Assembly: GCF_900117425.1 (NCBI RefSeq)
Contig: NZ_FPEH01000015.1
Location: 62,001-126,000, forward strand
DNA length: 64,000 nucleotides
Source of the DNA: Novosphingobium sp. NDB2Meth1
GTDB taxonomy: Bacteria > Pseudomonadota > Alphaproteobacteria > Sphingomonadales > Sphingomonadaceae
Direction: 5' to 3'
Part shown: one piece after another, positions 35,733-46,289 of the stretch
Numbering within the stretch: the first letter of the stretch is position 1
Layout: the number at the start of each line of letters is the position of its first letter
Position numbers and translations under genes: made by a program
The notes under the pieces: generated by a model
The model's database searches: none
What the model was told of the DNA's origin: nothing
What the model saw: the letters and a program-made list of their open reading frames with translations, nothing else

Positions 35733-36666
35733 CCATGTGGCTGAGCGATCTTGCGCGTCTGGCGGGGATTGGGCCGGTCGCGATGGTCAGCGTGCTGGCG
35801 ACCGAAGGTTCCGCACCGCGCGGGGCCGGGACGCGGATGCTGGTGACGCCGGACGCGCTCTTTGGCACCATCGGCGGCGGCGCGCTGGAGTTTCGCGCGG
35901 TGGAGCAGGCGCGGGCGGTGCTGGACCATTCGCCGGGCACGTGGCGGGTGCAGGACTATCCGCTGGGGCCGCTGCTGGGCCAGTGCTGCGGCGGCCGGGT
36001 GCGGCTGCTGGTGGAGCATGTGGACCGGGCGGCGCTTGGCTGGCTGGCCGAGGCGGCGGAAGGCCGGGTGCTGGTGAGCATGCTGGGCGAACAGGGGATT
36101 GCCCGGCAGGTCGATGATTGCCCGCCGATTCCGGTTTCAGCGCGTGGTGACAAGCCTGGCGTGGGCGCGCGGATCGCCGAAGTGATCGGGGGGTATCGGC
36201 GGCCGGTGTACCTGCTTGGCGCGGGGCATGTCGGGCAGGCGATTGCGCGGCATGTCGAGGGGCTGCCGATCCGGCTGGCGTGGTTCGATGTGCGGGATGA
36301 ACTCGCCAACATTGCAGGCGTGACGGTGGTGGCTGACGAGGCGATCGCAGGCTGCGTCGCGGATGCGCCGGACGAGGCGGCGGTGGTGATCCTGACCCAT
36401 GATCATGCACTTGATTATCGCCTCACGTTGGCGGCGCTTTCGCGCGCACCACTGGCGTTCACCGGCTTGATCGGTTCGCTGACCAAGCGCGCGCGGTTTC
36501 TGGCGCGGCTGGAGCGGGACGGGGTTTCGGCGGAAGCGCGGGGGCGGCTGGTTTGTCCGATCGGGCTGCCGGGGGTGACGGGCAAGGAGCCTGACGTCAT
36601 CGCGGTCGCGCTGCTGGCGCAAGTGCTGCAACTGCCGCAGGTGGCTGCGGTTCAGGCAGCGGCGGC

Positions 36667-36670
<4 letters not shown>
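35729..36670 (+). CDS. xdhC: Xanthine dehydrogenase accessory protein XdhC
   Basis: 313 residues from GTG 35729 (ATG 35735 is an alternative). XdhC inserts sulfurated Mo cofactor into XdhB. Visible motifs are VLATEGSAPRGAGTRMLV, TIGGGALEFRAVEQA, GQCCGGRVRLLVE, the Rossmann-like VYLLGAGHVGQAIARH, and GLIGSLTKRARFLARL. It sits directly after xdhB with a GTGA overlap, as is usual. Confidence 0.95.
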
Positions 36671-38959
<2,289 letters not shown>

Positions 38960-39029
38960 AACACCTCTTGCGCCGGTGCGGCCCGGCGGGCCAAGGGTGG
39001 CGCATCGCTTCATCACATGGGAATTATCC

Positions 39030-41090
39030 ATGCTTCGCCAGACGCTTGCACTCCTGCTGCTATCGACTTCGCTGCCCGCTGTGGCCCAGAACGCACCAGC
39101 TGCAACAACCGAGCAGCCTTCGCGGCTGTTCACCGGTTCGGACCTGTTCGGGCTGGAAATGGCCTCCACCCCGCAGATCAGCCCGGATGGGTCGCGCGTG
39201 GCTTATGTCCGCAAGTCGGGTGATGTCATGGCCGACAAGATGCGTTCGGCGATCTGGCTCGTCGATGTGAAGAGCGGCGAGCAGGTGCCGCTGGCGGGGG
39301 CGGGTTCGCAGTTTTCTCCGGTCTGGTCGCCTGATGGCAAGCGGCTCGCCTATGTCGGCGCGGAGGAGGGCGGATCGCCGCAGCTCTATGTACGCTGGAT
39401 GGAGAGCGGCGCGACGGCGCGGATCACCGGACTGCCTGATTCGCCGGCGAGCCTTGCATGGTCGCCCGATGGCAAGCAGATCGCTTATGTGATGCGCGTG
39501 CCCGGTGAGGCGACCAAGCTCGGCAGCGCGCCGGCCAAGCCCGAGGGCGCGAAATGGGCCGAGCCGCTCGAGGTCATCGATCGCGTGACGTACCGCGCCG
39601 ATGGCGGGGGGTATCTCAAGCCGGGGTTCGATCAGGCTTTCATTGTTGCGGCTGACGGCGGCGCGCCGCGCCAGCTGACCTTTGGCAAGTTCGACGTTTC
39701 GGGGCCGCTCTCGTTCTCGCCGGACGGGCGCACGCTGGTGCTCTCCTCCAATCGCCGCGCAGACTGGGAGCGCGAGCCGAATGACAGCGAGGTGTTTGCG
39801 GTCGATGTGGCGAACGGGACGCTCAGCCAACTGACCAAGCGCTATGGGCCGGATCACAACCCGGTGCTCTCGCCCGATGGCAGCAAGATTGCCTATCTGG
39901 GCTACGACGATACGCGACGGAGCTATCAGGAAGACGTGCTCTATGTGATGGACCGTGACGGCTCCAATCCGCGCGCGCTGACGGCCTCGCTCGATCGCAG
40001 CATCGAGGATGTGCAGTGGGCGGCGGACGGGCGCGCGCTGCTCGTCTCGTATGACGACAAGGCGGTGCGCAAGGTGGCGCGGGTGGACCTTGCGGGCAAG
40101 CTGACGGTGCTGGCGGAGGGTCTGGCTGGTGGCGGGATCGACCGGCCCTACACCGGCGGCGAGTTCAGCGTTTCCAAGGGCGGGGTCATCGCCTGGACCG
40201 GCGATGCGAGCGGCGGCGCGCGCCCGGCGGACTTGTTTGTCGGCAAGCGGCAGGTAACGCAGCTGGACGCGACGCTGATGGCGGGCAAGACAATGGGGCG
40301 GGTCGAACCGCTTGAGGTGACGGCGAGCGACGGGCGCAAGATCGGCGCCTGGCTGGTGCTGCCGCCGGGCTACCAGCCGGGCAAGCGGATGCCGCTGATC
40401 CTCGAGATCCACGGCGGGCCGCACAGCGCCTATGGGCCGGTGTTCTCCTCGGACGATCAGCTTTATGCCGCGCATGGCTATGCGGTGCTGTTCACCAATC
40501 CGCGCGGGTCGACTTCGTATGGTAGCGAATTCGCCAACACGATCGACAAGAATTATCCGAGCGACGACTACGGCGACCTGATGAGCGCGGTCGATGCGGC
40601 GATTGCCAAGGGCGTGGCCGATCCCGACAACCTGTTCGTGACGGGCGGCTCGGGCGGCGGCGTGCTGACGAGCTGGATCGTCGGCAAGACCGACCGGTTC
40701 AAGGCAGCCGTGACGCAGAAGCCGGTGATCAACTGGATCAGCGAGGCGCTGACGATGGACGGCACCGGGTTCACCTCGCGCTACTGGTTCCGCAAGCAGC
40801 CGTGGGAGGATCCGATGGCGTATTGGAACCGCTCGCCGCTTTCGCTCGTCGGCAACGTGAAGACGCCGACGATGGTGGTGGTCGGCAGCGAGGACTACCG
40901 CACGCCGGTGAGCGAATCCGAGCAGTACTACGCCGCGCTGCAGATCCGCGGCGTGCCGACGGCGCTGGTCAAGGTGCCGGGAGCGAGCCATGGCGGGTTC
41001 ACCGCGCGGCCTTCGCAATCGGCGGCCAAGGCTTCGGCAATCCTGGCGTGGTTCGACAAGTACCGCACCGACGCGAGCAAGGCGCAGTAA
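39030..41090 (+). CDS. Exported S9-family prolyl oligopeptidase-like peptidase
   Basis: 686 residues with a signal peptide (LALLLLSTSLPAVAQN). A WD/beta-propeller-like half (ISPDGSRVAYV, FSPVWSPDGKRLAYV, LAWSPDGKQIAYV repeats) precedes an alpha/beta hydrolase domain. The catalytic triad is visible: Ser541 in VTGGSGGGVLTS, Asp622 in VGSEDYRTP and His654 in GASHGGF. It should be a periplasmic dipeptidyl-type aminopeptidase. Its link to purine use is not evident, though the nucleoside hydrolase-like gene follows after 3 nt. Confidence 0.92.
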   Translation: MLRQTLALLLLSTSLPAVAQNAPAATTEQPSRLFTGSDLFGLEMASTPQISPDGSRVAYVRKSGDVMADKMRSAIWLVDVKSGEQVPLAGAGSQFSPVWSPDGKRLAYVGAEEGGSPQLYVRWMESGATARITGLPDSPASLAWSPDGKQIAYVMRVPGEATKLGSAPAKPEGAKWAEPLEVIDRVTYRADGGGYLKPGFDQAFIVAADGGAPRQLTFGKFDVSGPLSFSPDGRTLVLSSNRRADWEREPNDSEVFAVDVANGTLSQLTKRYGPDHNPVLSPDGSKIAYLGYDDTRRSYQEDVLYVMDRDGSNPRALTASLDRSIEDVQWAADGRALLVSYDDKAVRKVARVDLAGKLTVLAEGLAGGGIDRPYTGGEFSVSKGGVIAWTGDASGGARPADLFVGKRQVTQLDATLMAGKTMGRVEPLEVTASDGRKIGAWLVLPPGYQPGKRMPLILEIHGGPHSAYGPVFSSDDQLYAAHGYAVLFTNPRGSTSYGSEFANTIDKNYPSDDYGDLMSAVDAAIAKGVADPDNLFVTGGSGGGVLTSWIVGKTDRFKAAVTQKPVINWISEALTMDGTGFTSRYWFRKQPWEDPMAYWNRSPLSLVGNVKTPTMVVVGSEDYRTPVSESEQYYAALQIRGVPTALVKVPGASHGGFTARPSQSAAKASAILAWFDKYRTDASKAQ

Positions 41091-41093
41091 GGC

Positions 41094-42185
41094 GTGGGGC
41101 GGGTCCTTCTCGCGCTGGCGCTGCTGTTTGGGGTGATGGCTCCTGCGTGGGCAGCGAAGCCGAAGCGGCAGGTGATCATCGATGACGAGGGGTTCGCGAT
41201 CCCGCATCTGATGCTGCTGGAGGATCCCCGCGTCGAGGTGCTGGGGATCACGACGGTCTCGGGCAATGTCTGGGCGAACCGGGCGACCGCGATGGTGCTG
41301 CGCGGGCTTGAACTGCTCGGACGGACCGAAGTGCCGGTGGCGGAAGGGGCGACCCTTCCGCTGCTCAACAGCGAGGCGCGCACCGAACGGTGGGAAGCGC
41401 TCTACGGCAAGCTGGTCTGGAAAGGCGCATTCATGAAGCAGTGGGCCGAGCCTACTGCGCAGTCCACGCCGCCTTATCACGGTCCGTTCGAGCCAGTGGA
41501 CCTGCCGTGGGTCAATCCCAAGCTCAAGGCGCTGGACGAACCGGCCGCGCAGTTCCTGATCCGCACGGTGCGCGCACATCCGCACGCGGTGACGATCATT
41601 GCCTCTGGGCCGCTCACCAATCTGGCGCTGGCGCAGCGGCTCGATCCGGAGTTCGCCTCGCTGGTCAAGGAACTGGTGATCATGGGCGGGAGCCTGGCGC
41701 CGCGGCAGGTGCTGGAGGGCAAGTCCGCCTCCGACTTCGCGCGCGAGTTCGTGAATACGCCGCGGCGCGAGTTCAACATACGCTTCGATCCGGAGGCGGC
41801 GAGCATGGCCGCGCATGCGCCTTGGCCCAAGGTGACGATCATTCCATCCGATCCTTCGACCGCGACGCAGCTTTCGCCGACGCTGCTGGAGCGGCTGGCG
41901 AAGGCCTCGCGCCCACCGGTGGCGGCATTCCTGCGGCGGATGGAGCCGGGCTTTCCGATGTGGGACGAGATTGCGGTGGCGGTCTGGCTGGATCCTTCGA
42001 TCGTCACGAAGTCCGAGCGGCTGTGGTATGATTTCAATACCGATTTCGGCGCGGGCTATGGCGACATGCTGACATGGCACGATGCCTATCGCCCGCACCT
42101 TGATGAGGGGCAGGCCGAGGTTGTGCTGTCAGTCGATGTGGCGCGGATGGAAAGCTTGATGGCGAAGGCGCTGGGAGAGCACTGA
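41094..42185 (+). CDS. Exported nucleoside hydrolase-like protein with altered calcium motif
   Basis: 363 residues from GTG 41094, signal peptide ending near PAWAA. The nucleoside hydrolase fold is seen in VEVLGITTVSGNVWANRAT, IIASGPLTNLALAQRLDPE, LVIMGGSLAPRQ and EFNIRFDPEAASMA. The usual DTDxGxDDA calcium site at the N-terminus is instead IIDDEGFAIPH, and the later HD motif reads MWDEIAVAVWLD. Activity may be changed or lost. If active it would cleave nucleosides in the periplasm, in keeping with the upstream locus. Confidence 0.82.
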   Translation: MGRVLLALALLFGVMAPAWAAKPKRQVIIDDEGFAIPHLMLLEDPRVEVLGITTVSGNVWANRATAMVLRGLELLGRTEVPVAEGATLPLLNSEARTERWEALYGKLVWKGAFMKQWAEPTAQSTPPYHGPFEPVDLPWVNPKLKALDEPAAQFLIRTVRAHPHAVTIIASGPLTNLALAQRLDPEFASLVKELVIMGGSLAPRQVLEGKSASDFAREFVNTPRREFNIRFDPEAASMAAHAPWPKVTIIPSDPSTATQLSPTLLERLAKASRPPVAAFLRRMEPGFPMWDEIAVAVWLDPSIVTKSERLWYDFNTDFGAGYGDMLTWHDAYRPHLDEGQAEVVLSVDVARMESLMAKALGEH

Positions 42186-42277
42186 TCGCGACCGAAAAGC
42201 GGGCCCCCCATGAAGTCCGGGGTGACGGGTGTTCGCACCGGCTCTAAGGACGCGAGAAATCTCCGGGAGCCGCCGCC

Positions 42278-43786
42278 ATGAATGCCAATCTTGTTGCCGT
42301 CTTCCTCAGCCGCCATGCCGGGCATGAGGCAAAGCCCGCATGGCTGTGGCAGGGGGAAACGGTCTGCACGTTTGGCGAGCTGCCCGCGGCCATCGGTCGC
42401 TACCGCGCGGCGCTGGCACGGCTTGGTGTCTCGCGCGGCGACAGGGTGATGATCAAGGCGGAGAACTCGCCGGCATTTGCCCTGACCTATCTGGCCGTGC
42501 TCGCCTCGGGCGCGATCGCGGTGCCGGTGAATCCGGCCTATACCGCAAGCGAACTGGCCATGCTGATCGAGGATGCCGAGCCGGTGCTGCTGGTGCATGG
42601 CTCAGCGACGGCAGTACCCGAAGGCGGCACTCCCAAGCGAATGACGCTGGAGCCCGATGGCTCTGGCTCGCTCCCGGCGCTGGCCGCGGGGCTGGAGCCT
42701 GATCTCGCGGTAGAGGTCATGGAAGAAACCGACCTTGCTGCGATCCTGTTCACTTCGGGCACGACGGGGCGGCCGAAGGGCGCGATGCTGATGCACCGGA
42801 ACCTGTCTTCGAATGTGGCGGCGCTGTTCGAGACCTGGCAGTTCTCGCACGCGGATTCGATCCTGCACAGCCTGCCGTTGTTCCATGCGCACGGGCTGTT
42901 CGTCGCGCTGCATCTGGGGCTCTACAGCGCCGCGACGGTTCACCTGCTGGGCAAGTTCGAGGCGGCCAGGGTGGTCGCCCTTCTGCCCACAGTCAGCGTC
43001 TTCATGGGTGTGCCGACCTTCTACACCCGGCTGCTGGAGCGGGCGGACTTCGGGCGTGAGGCGGTGCGGGCCATCCGCTTGATGATCTGCGGTTCGGCGC
43101 CGCTGCTGCCATCCGTCTTTGCCGAGATCGAGGCGCGCACCGGACACCGCATTCTGGAACGCTACGGCATGACCGAGGCGGCGATGATCACCTCCAATCC
43201 CTATGCGCCGGAAGGCCGTATTCCGGGGACTGTGGGCTTTCCGCTGCCGGGCGTGGAACTGCGCGTTGTCGGCGGTGAACCCCGCGTCGAACTGCCCGCC
43301 GGCGAGGTGGGCGAGATCGAGATTCGCGGACCCAACTTGTGTGCCGGATACTGGCGGCGGCCCGAGGCGACAGCGGAAGCGATCGGACCGGACGGGTTCT
43401 TCGTGACGGGGGATACCGGGTTCAAGGACGAGACTGGGCGCGTCACCATCGCGGGGCGCTCGAAGGACCTGATCATTTCGGGCGGGTTCAATATCTATCC
43501 GGCCGAGGTCGAGATGGTGCTGGCCGAAGTCGAAGGCGTGGCAGACGTGGCGATCATCGGCGTGCCCCATCCCGATTTCGGCGAGGGCGTCGTCGCCGTG
43601 GTGACGGCGGCGCGGGATGATCTCGATCCGGCGGCGATCGAAGCCGTGGCGCGGGAGAAGCTGGCGCGCTTCAAGCAGCCCAAAGCGATCCGCATCGTGC
43701 CCGAATTCCCACGCAATGCGATGGGCAAGGTGCTGAAAGCCGAGCTGCGGAAGCAGTTTGCTAGGCTGTTTTCGAAGGAAAGATAA
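42278..43786 (+). CDS. matB: Malonyl-CoA synthetase-like acyl-CoA synthetase
   Basis: 502 residues, ANL superfamily. ATP-binding loop LFTSGTTGRPKGAMLMHRN, then LHSLPLFHAHGLFVALHLGL, FMGVPTFYTRLLERADF, ERYGMTEAAMITSNPY, GDTGFKDETGRVTIAGRSKDLI, and the C-terminal catalytic lysine region NAMGKVLKAEL. The HAHGLF and MITSNPY segments match malonate-CoA ligases. It makes malonyl-CoA from malonate. No malonate decarboxylase gene is adjacent; the gene stops 2 nt before the left repeat of the tRNA island. Confidence 0.85.
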   Translation: MNANLVAVFLSRHAGHEAKPAWLWQGETVCTFGELPAAIGRYRAALARLGVSRGDRVMIKAENSPAFALTYLAVLASGAIAVPVNPAYTASELAMLIEDAEPVLLVHGSATAVPEGGTPKRMTLEPDGSGSLPALAAGLEPDLAVEVMEETDLAAILFTSGTTGRPKGAMLMHRNLSSNVAALFETWQFSHADSILHSLPLFHAHGLFVALHLGLYSAATVHLLGKFEAARVVALLPTVSVFMGVPTFYTRLLERADFGREAVRAIRLMICGSAPLLPSVFAEIEARTGHRILERYGMTEAAMITSNPYAPEGRIPGTVGFPLPGVELRVVGGEPRVELPAGEVGEIEIRGPNLCAGYWRRPEATAEAIGPDGFFVTGDTGFKDETGRVTIAGRSKDLIISGGFNIYPAEVEMVLAEVEGVADVAIIGVPHPDFGEGVVAVVTAARDDLDPAAIEAVAREKLARFKQPKAIRIVPEFPRNAMGKVLKAELRKQFARLFSKER

Positions 43787-43788
43787 GC

Positions 43789-43809
43789 TTGGTCGGGACG
43801 AGAGGATTC
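43789..43809. repeat. Left attachment repeat (copy of tRNA-Pro 3' end)
   Basis: The 21 bases here are identical to 45632-45652, which contain the CCA end, acceptor 3' half and part of the T-arm of tRNA-Pro. After this the sequences diverge, so it is only a fragment of the tRNA gene. A copied tRNA 3' end in direct orientation is the classic mark of site-specific integration. Confidence 0.85.
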
Positions 43810-43815
43810 AAATCC

Positions 43816-44159
43816 GCCCGAAGCGCTGCCCGAACCGGATATTGATACCGAGGAGTCGTTGGCAAAGCGCGATGAAGAAGCGGTGCAGGCATTCTTGGCG
43901 TCACGGCGCGGGGAGGCCAGACCACATAGCGGCAGTACGCTGTCTCCTTTCCCGCGTCCAGCAGCTCGAACAGGCTCGCACCGCCCCTCGTTCACCCTTC
44001 GAGGCAGCTTAAGGCTCGTTCGATGCCTTCGCCGCCGAGACGCAGGTGGGCATCGAAGCGGGTCAGTTCGACAGCCGGGAAATGCCGCTGGTGCTGAACT
44101 GCATCCGCCGTTGGCACGATGATGGGGTTTCGGGGGTGTGGCATCGGGACAGGATATGA
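43816..44159 (+). pseudogene. Degraded ORF at the left of the island
   Basis: Coding-like GC-rich sequence in pieces. One frame reads ALPEPDIDTEESLAKRDEE and QAFLASRRGE up to about 43915. Another continues with VQQLEQARTAPRSPFEAA, meets a TAA at 44010-44012, then runs on as SFDAFAAETQVGIEAGQFDS to a TGA at 44157. This looks like one gene broken by a frameshift and a nonsense codon. I do not recognise the family. Confidence 0.45.
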
Positions 44160-44257
44160 GAAATGGCGCGGCGACATGCGATTCACTATTAGCAGTTCAG
44201 CCCGACCATGATAGCATCAATCCTGAGATGAGAATTTCAGCAGCATCGGGGGGCGGT

Positions 44258-45133
44258 ATGTTGGCAATTCGTTTTAAGAAAAGAAACGCAATAATCGGTG
44301 GAGCTATATACCTGTATATAGCATTTATGATTGTTGGTTTGGCTTTTCTATCTGGCATAGGCGCTATCTTGGCATTGGCGTACATTGGCGGGTGTATGTA
44401 TGCTATTCACGCTATGATTGAAGGGGCTCATGCTAAGGAAAATAGCTCTACCTTCGAATTTAAGCGCTATTATGGCCTTGACGCCTTTGGCGTTGAGTGG
44501 TCGTCTTTTTTTCATGTCTTTAAATCGAAAGATTTGGTTTCAGAGGCGGCAATATCGCGGATTGGTGCAAGTTTAAATTCTGATCTGGTGAAGCATAGTT
44601 TGAAAAAAATTGATGTTGTTGATAAAGACTCTGATTTGTCTCAGCCAGAATTGCGCAGTTTTTTTTGCACAGATGGAATTAAAACTAGCCGTGGTGCTGT
44701 TGTTACATTTGTCATGTATTCCTCGCGGGTGGGTGACGTTCAAGGCTTGCGCTGGTGGATTATGGCGAGAGGCGTGTATGATCCAAATAAGAAATTTTGG
44801 TCAATTTTATATAGTCCAATTACACTACCATTTCTAATTGTTCCATACATAACTGGAAAATTAAAGCCTCTCAATTGGATAAGATCAACAGATCTTGGAT
44901 TTTATAATGGTTTGGATATGCTGTCATTTTCAAGAAAGATGCAGTTTGTTGCATTCTATGCACTTGTCGATACACTCGAATCGTATGGCTTGGACGTCTC
45001 CGACCTTAAATCTCAAGTTGGAAGCGTTCTCAATATAAACGTTTCTGGAGGAAGCGCCAACTTTGGGAATGTTGTCCAAGGTGCTTTTAACAAAATTGGT
45101 GGCGGCGTCGGTAAAGGTAAAGGACATGAATAA
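44258..45133 (+). CDS. Unrecognised membrane protein of the island, C-terminal Gly/Asn tag
   Basis: 291 residues from ATG 44258 (ATG 44228 would add ten). The N-terminus is basic (RFKKRN), then two adjoining hydrophobic helices (about residues 10-50) form a hairpin; a third hydrophobic segment (FWSILYSPITLPFLIVPYI) lies in the second half. The last 35 residues contain LNINVSGGSANFGNVVQGAF followed by NKI, a short beta-rich repeat-like tag. The next gene starts with the same kind of tag. Codon use is AT-rich, unlike every neighbour, showing recent transfer. I recognise no enzyme domain. Confidence 0.75.
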   Translation: MLAIRFKKRNAIIGGAIYLYIAFMIVGLAFLSGIGAILALAYIGGCMYAIHAMIEGAHAKENSSTFEFKRYYGLDAFGVEWSSFFHVFKSKDLVSEAAISRIGASLNSDLVKHSLKKIDVVDKDSDLSQPELRSFFCTDGIKTSRGAVVTFVMYSSRVGDVQGLRWWIMARGVYDPNKKFWSILYSPITLPFLIVPYITGKLKPLNWIRSTDLGFYNGLDMLSFSRKMQFVAFYALVDTLESYGLDVSDLKSQVGSVLNINVSGGSANFGNVVQGAFNKIGGGVGKGKGHE

Positions 45134-45491
45134 GGGTATTTCTATAAATATAAATGGCGGCAATGCTGCAATTGGAACTGTTGTCCAGGGAGATTCCAAC
45201 GAAATACGCGACAATCATCAGACTTCGTCGAATTACAGTCTCGAAAATAGCTTAACCGAGATTGCGGATGATCTCGCTAAATTGAGAGTATTTCTCAAGG
45301 AGAGAGCGAAGACGGTCGAAGAAGACCGTGCTGTTGTTGCTGTCGGTGAGGCCGAGGATGCCGCGCGCAAGGGGGATCGGCAAACCCTGCTAACCCTCCT
45401 GAAAAAGGCAGGCGAATGGTCGTTGAAAGTGGCAACCAATGTCGGAATGCCTGTTGCGCAAAAAGCGATCGAGGCAGCGTTGGGCTTGTAA
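45126..45491 (+). CDS. Unrecognised small island protein, N-terminal Gly/Asn tag
   Basis: 121 residues. Its ATG (45126) lies inside the end of the upstream gene (8-nt overlap, ATGAATAA) behind AAAGG, so the two are translationally coupled. Residues 5-29 (ISININGGNAAIGTVVQGDS followed by NEIRD) align with the end of the upstream protein. Then come a charged helical region (LTEIADDLAKLRVFLKERAK) and an amphipathic C-terminal helix region (LLTLLKKAGEWSLKVATNVG...). Proteins with such GNVVQGDxN tags plus helical tails occur in many bacteria, but I know no assigned function. A two-part effector or defence system is one possibility. Confidence 0.75.
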   Translation: MNKGISININGGNAAIGTVVQGDSNEIRDNHQTSSNYSLENSLTEIADDLAKLRVFLKERAKTVEEDRAVVAVGEAEDAARKGDRQTLLTLLKKAGEWSLKVATNVGMPVAQKAIEAALGL

Positions 45492-45631
45492 CCTAACTAG
45501 TGGGGTTTGGTTCGGGCTGAATCGGAAGGTTCAACGTTTTCACGTAGGCTATAAATGCGCTAGAAATTGACGCACATGCGGGGGTGGGCAGCTTTCGACA
45601 CCCGCGTAAGCCATTGAAAATATTCGTTATT

Positions 45632-45652
45632 TTGGTCGGGACGAGAGGATTC
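45632..45652. repeat. Right attachment repeat (tRNA-Pro 3' end)
   Basis: Identical over 21 bases to 43789-43809. It covers the CCA end and 3' acceptor/T-arm portion of the intact tRNA-Pro, so integration left the tRNA functional. Confidence 0.85.
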
Positions 45653-45709
45653 GAACCTCCGACCCCCACACCCCCAGTGTGATGCGCTACCAGGCTGCGC
45701 TACGTCCCG
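45633..45709 (-). tRNA. tRNA-Pro(GGG)
   Basis: On the minus strand: 7-bp acceptor CGGGACG/CGTCCCG (45703-45709 and 45637-45643), discriminator A, encoded CCA, D-arm AGCGCAGCCTGGTAGCGC, anticodon loop CTGGGGG with anticodon GGG, and T-loop GGTTCGAATC. All four arms pair. Its 3' end is the attachment site of the island to its left. Confidence 0.95.
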
Positions 45710-45878
45710 ACCGGAAGGCGCGCCTATAGGCAGGGCGTGGCGGGAGCGCAAGGCTTCTTGATCGCTGATTGCAGATGGCCCGCGCAAAGTTGCCTAACCC
45801 ATGCCAAACTGCTAGCGCGCCTGCGATTGCTGGCCGCCTGCGCCAGACCTGCTCTTAGCGAAAGTTTCCGTGTCCGCC

Positions 45879-46226
45879 ATGACTGGTCCTGCCCTGCTTT
45901 CCCTCCTTGCCGCCGCTGCCCCTGCTGCCGCTCCGGCCGAGCCGCCGGCTTACCTGCAGTTCCTGCCGCTGATCGCGATGGCGGGCATCTTCTACTTCCT
46001 GATCCTGCGCCCGCAGATGCGCCGTCAGAAGCAGCAGCAAGAGAAGATCGCGGCGCTCAAGAAGGGCGACCAGGTGGTGACCGCCGGCGGCCTCATCGGC
46101 AAGGTGATCAAGGTCGAGGACCAGACCGTCGATCTCGAGCTCGGCCCCAATGTGCGCGTCCGTGCGGTGCGCGCGACGCTCGGCGATGTGCTGCCGCCTG
46201 CCGGTTCGGCGCCTGCGAACGATTGA
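45879..46226 (+). CDS. yajC: Sec translocase accessory subunit YajC
   Basis: 115 residues from the ATG at 45879 (GTG 45870 is possible). One membrane helix (FLPLIAMAGIFYFLILRPQ) followed by RRQKQQQEKIAALKKGDQVVTAGGLIGKV, the family hallmark. YajC associates with SecDF in the inner membrane to help protein export. It is followed by secD and secF as in most proteobacteria. Confidence 0.95.
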   Translation: MTGPALLSLLAAAAPAAAPAEPPAYLQFLPLIAMAGIFYFLILRPQMRRQKQQQEKIAALKKGDQVVTAGGLIGKVIKVEDQTVDLELGPNVRVRAVRATLGDVLPPAGSAPAND

Positions 46227-46289
46227 TGCTGCGGCCCGCGTTCCCATCTTGGCGGACGCGTGTGGCCCCCTTCAGGAAGACTTCTTTCG

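Larger units (their letters stand above)
43789..45652. mobile_element. tRNA-Pro mini-island without integrase
   Basis: About 1.86 kb between two identical 21-bp repeats, the right one inside an intact tRNA-Pro gene. From about 44170 to 45540 the DNA is clearly AT-rich (many ATA, AAT, TTT codons) against strongly GC-rich flanks. It holds a broken ORF at the left and two intact overlapping genes. No tyrosine recombinase is inside, so it is either a deletion remnant or a satellite moved by an integrase acting from elsewhere. Confidence 0.75.

Noticed and set aside
43789..43815. A second tRNA-Pro gene
   Set aside because: Only 21 bases of the tRNA 3' end match; the anticodon and D-arm are absent, so it is an attachment repeat.
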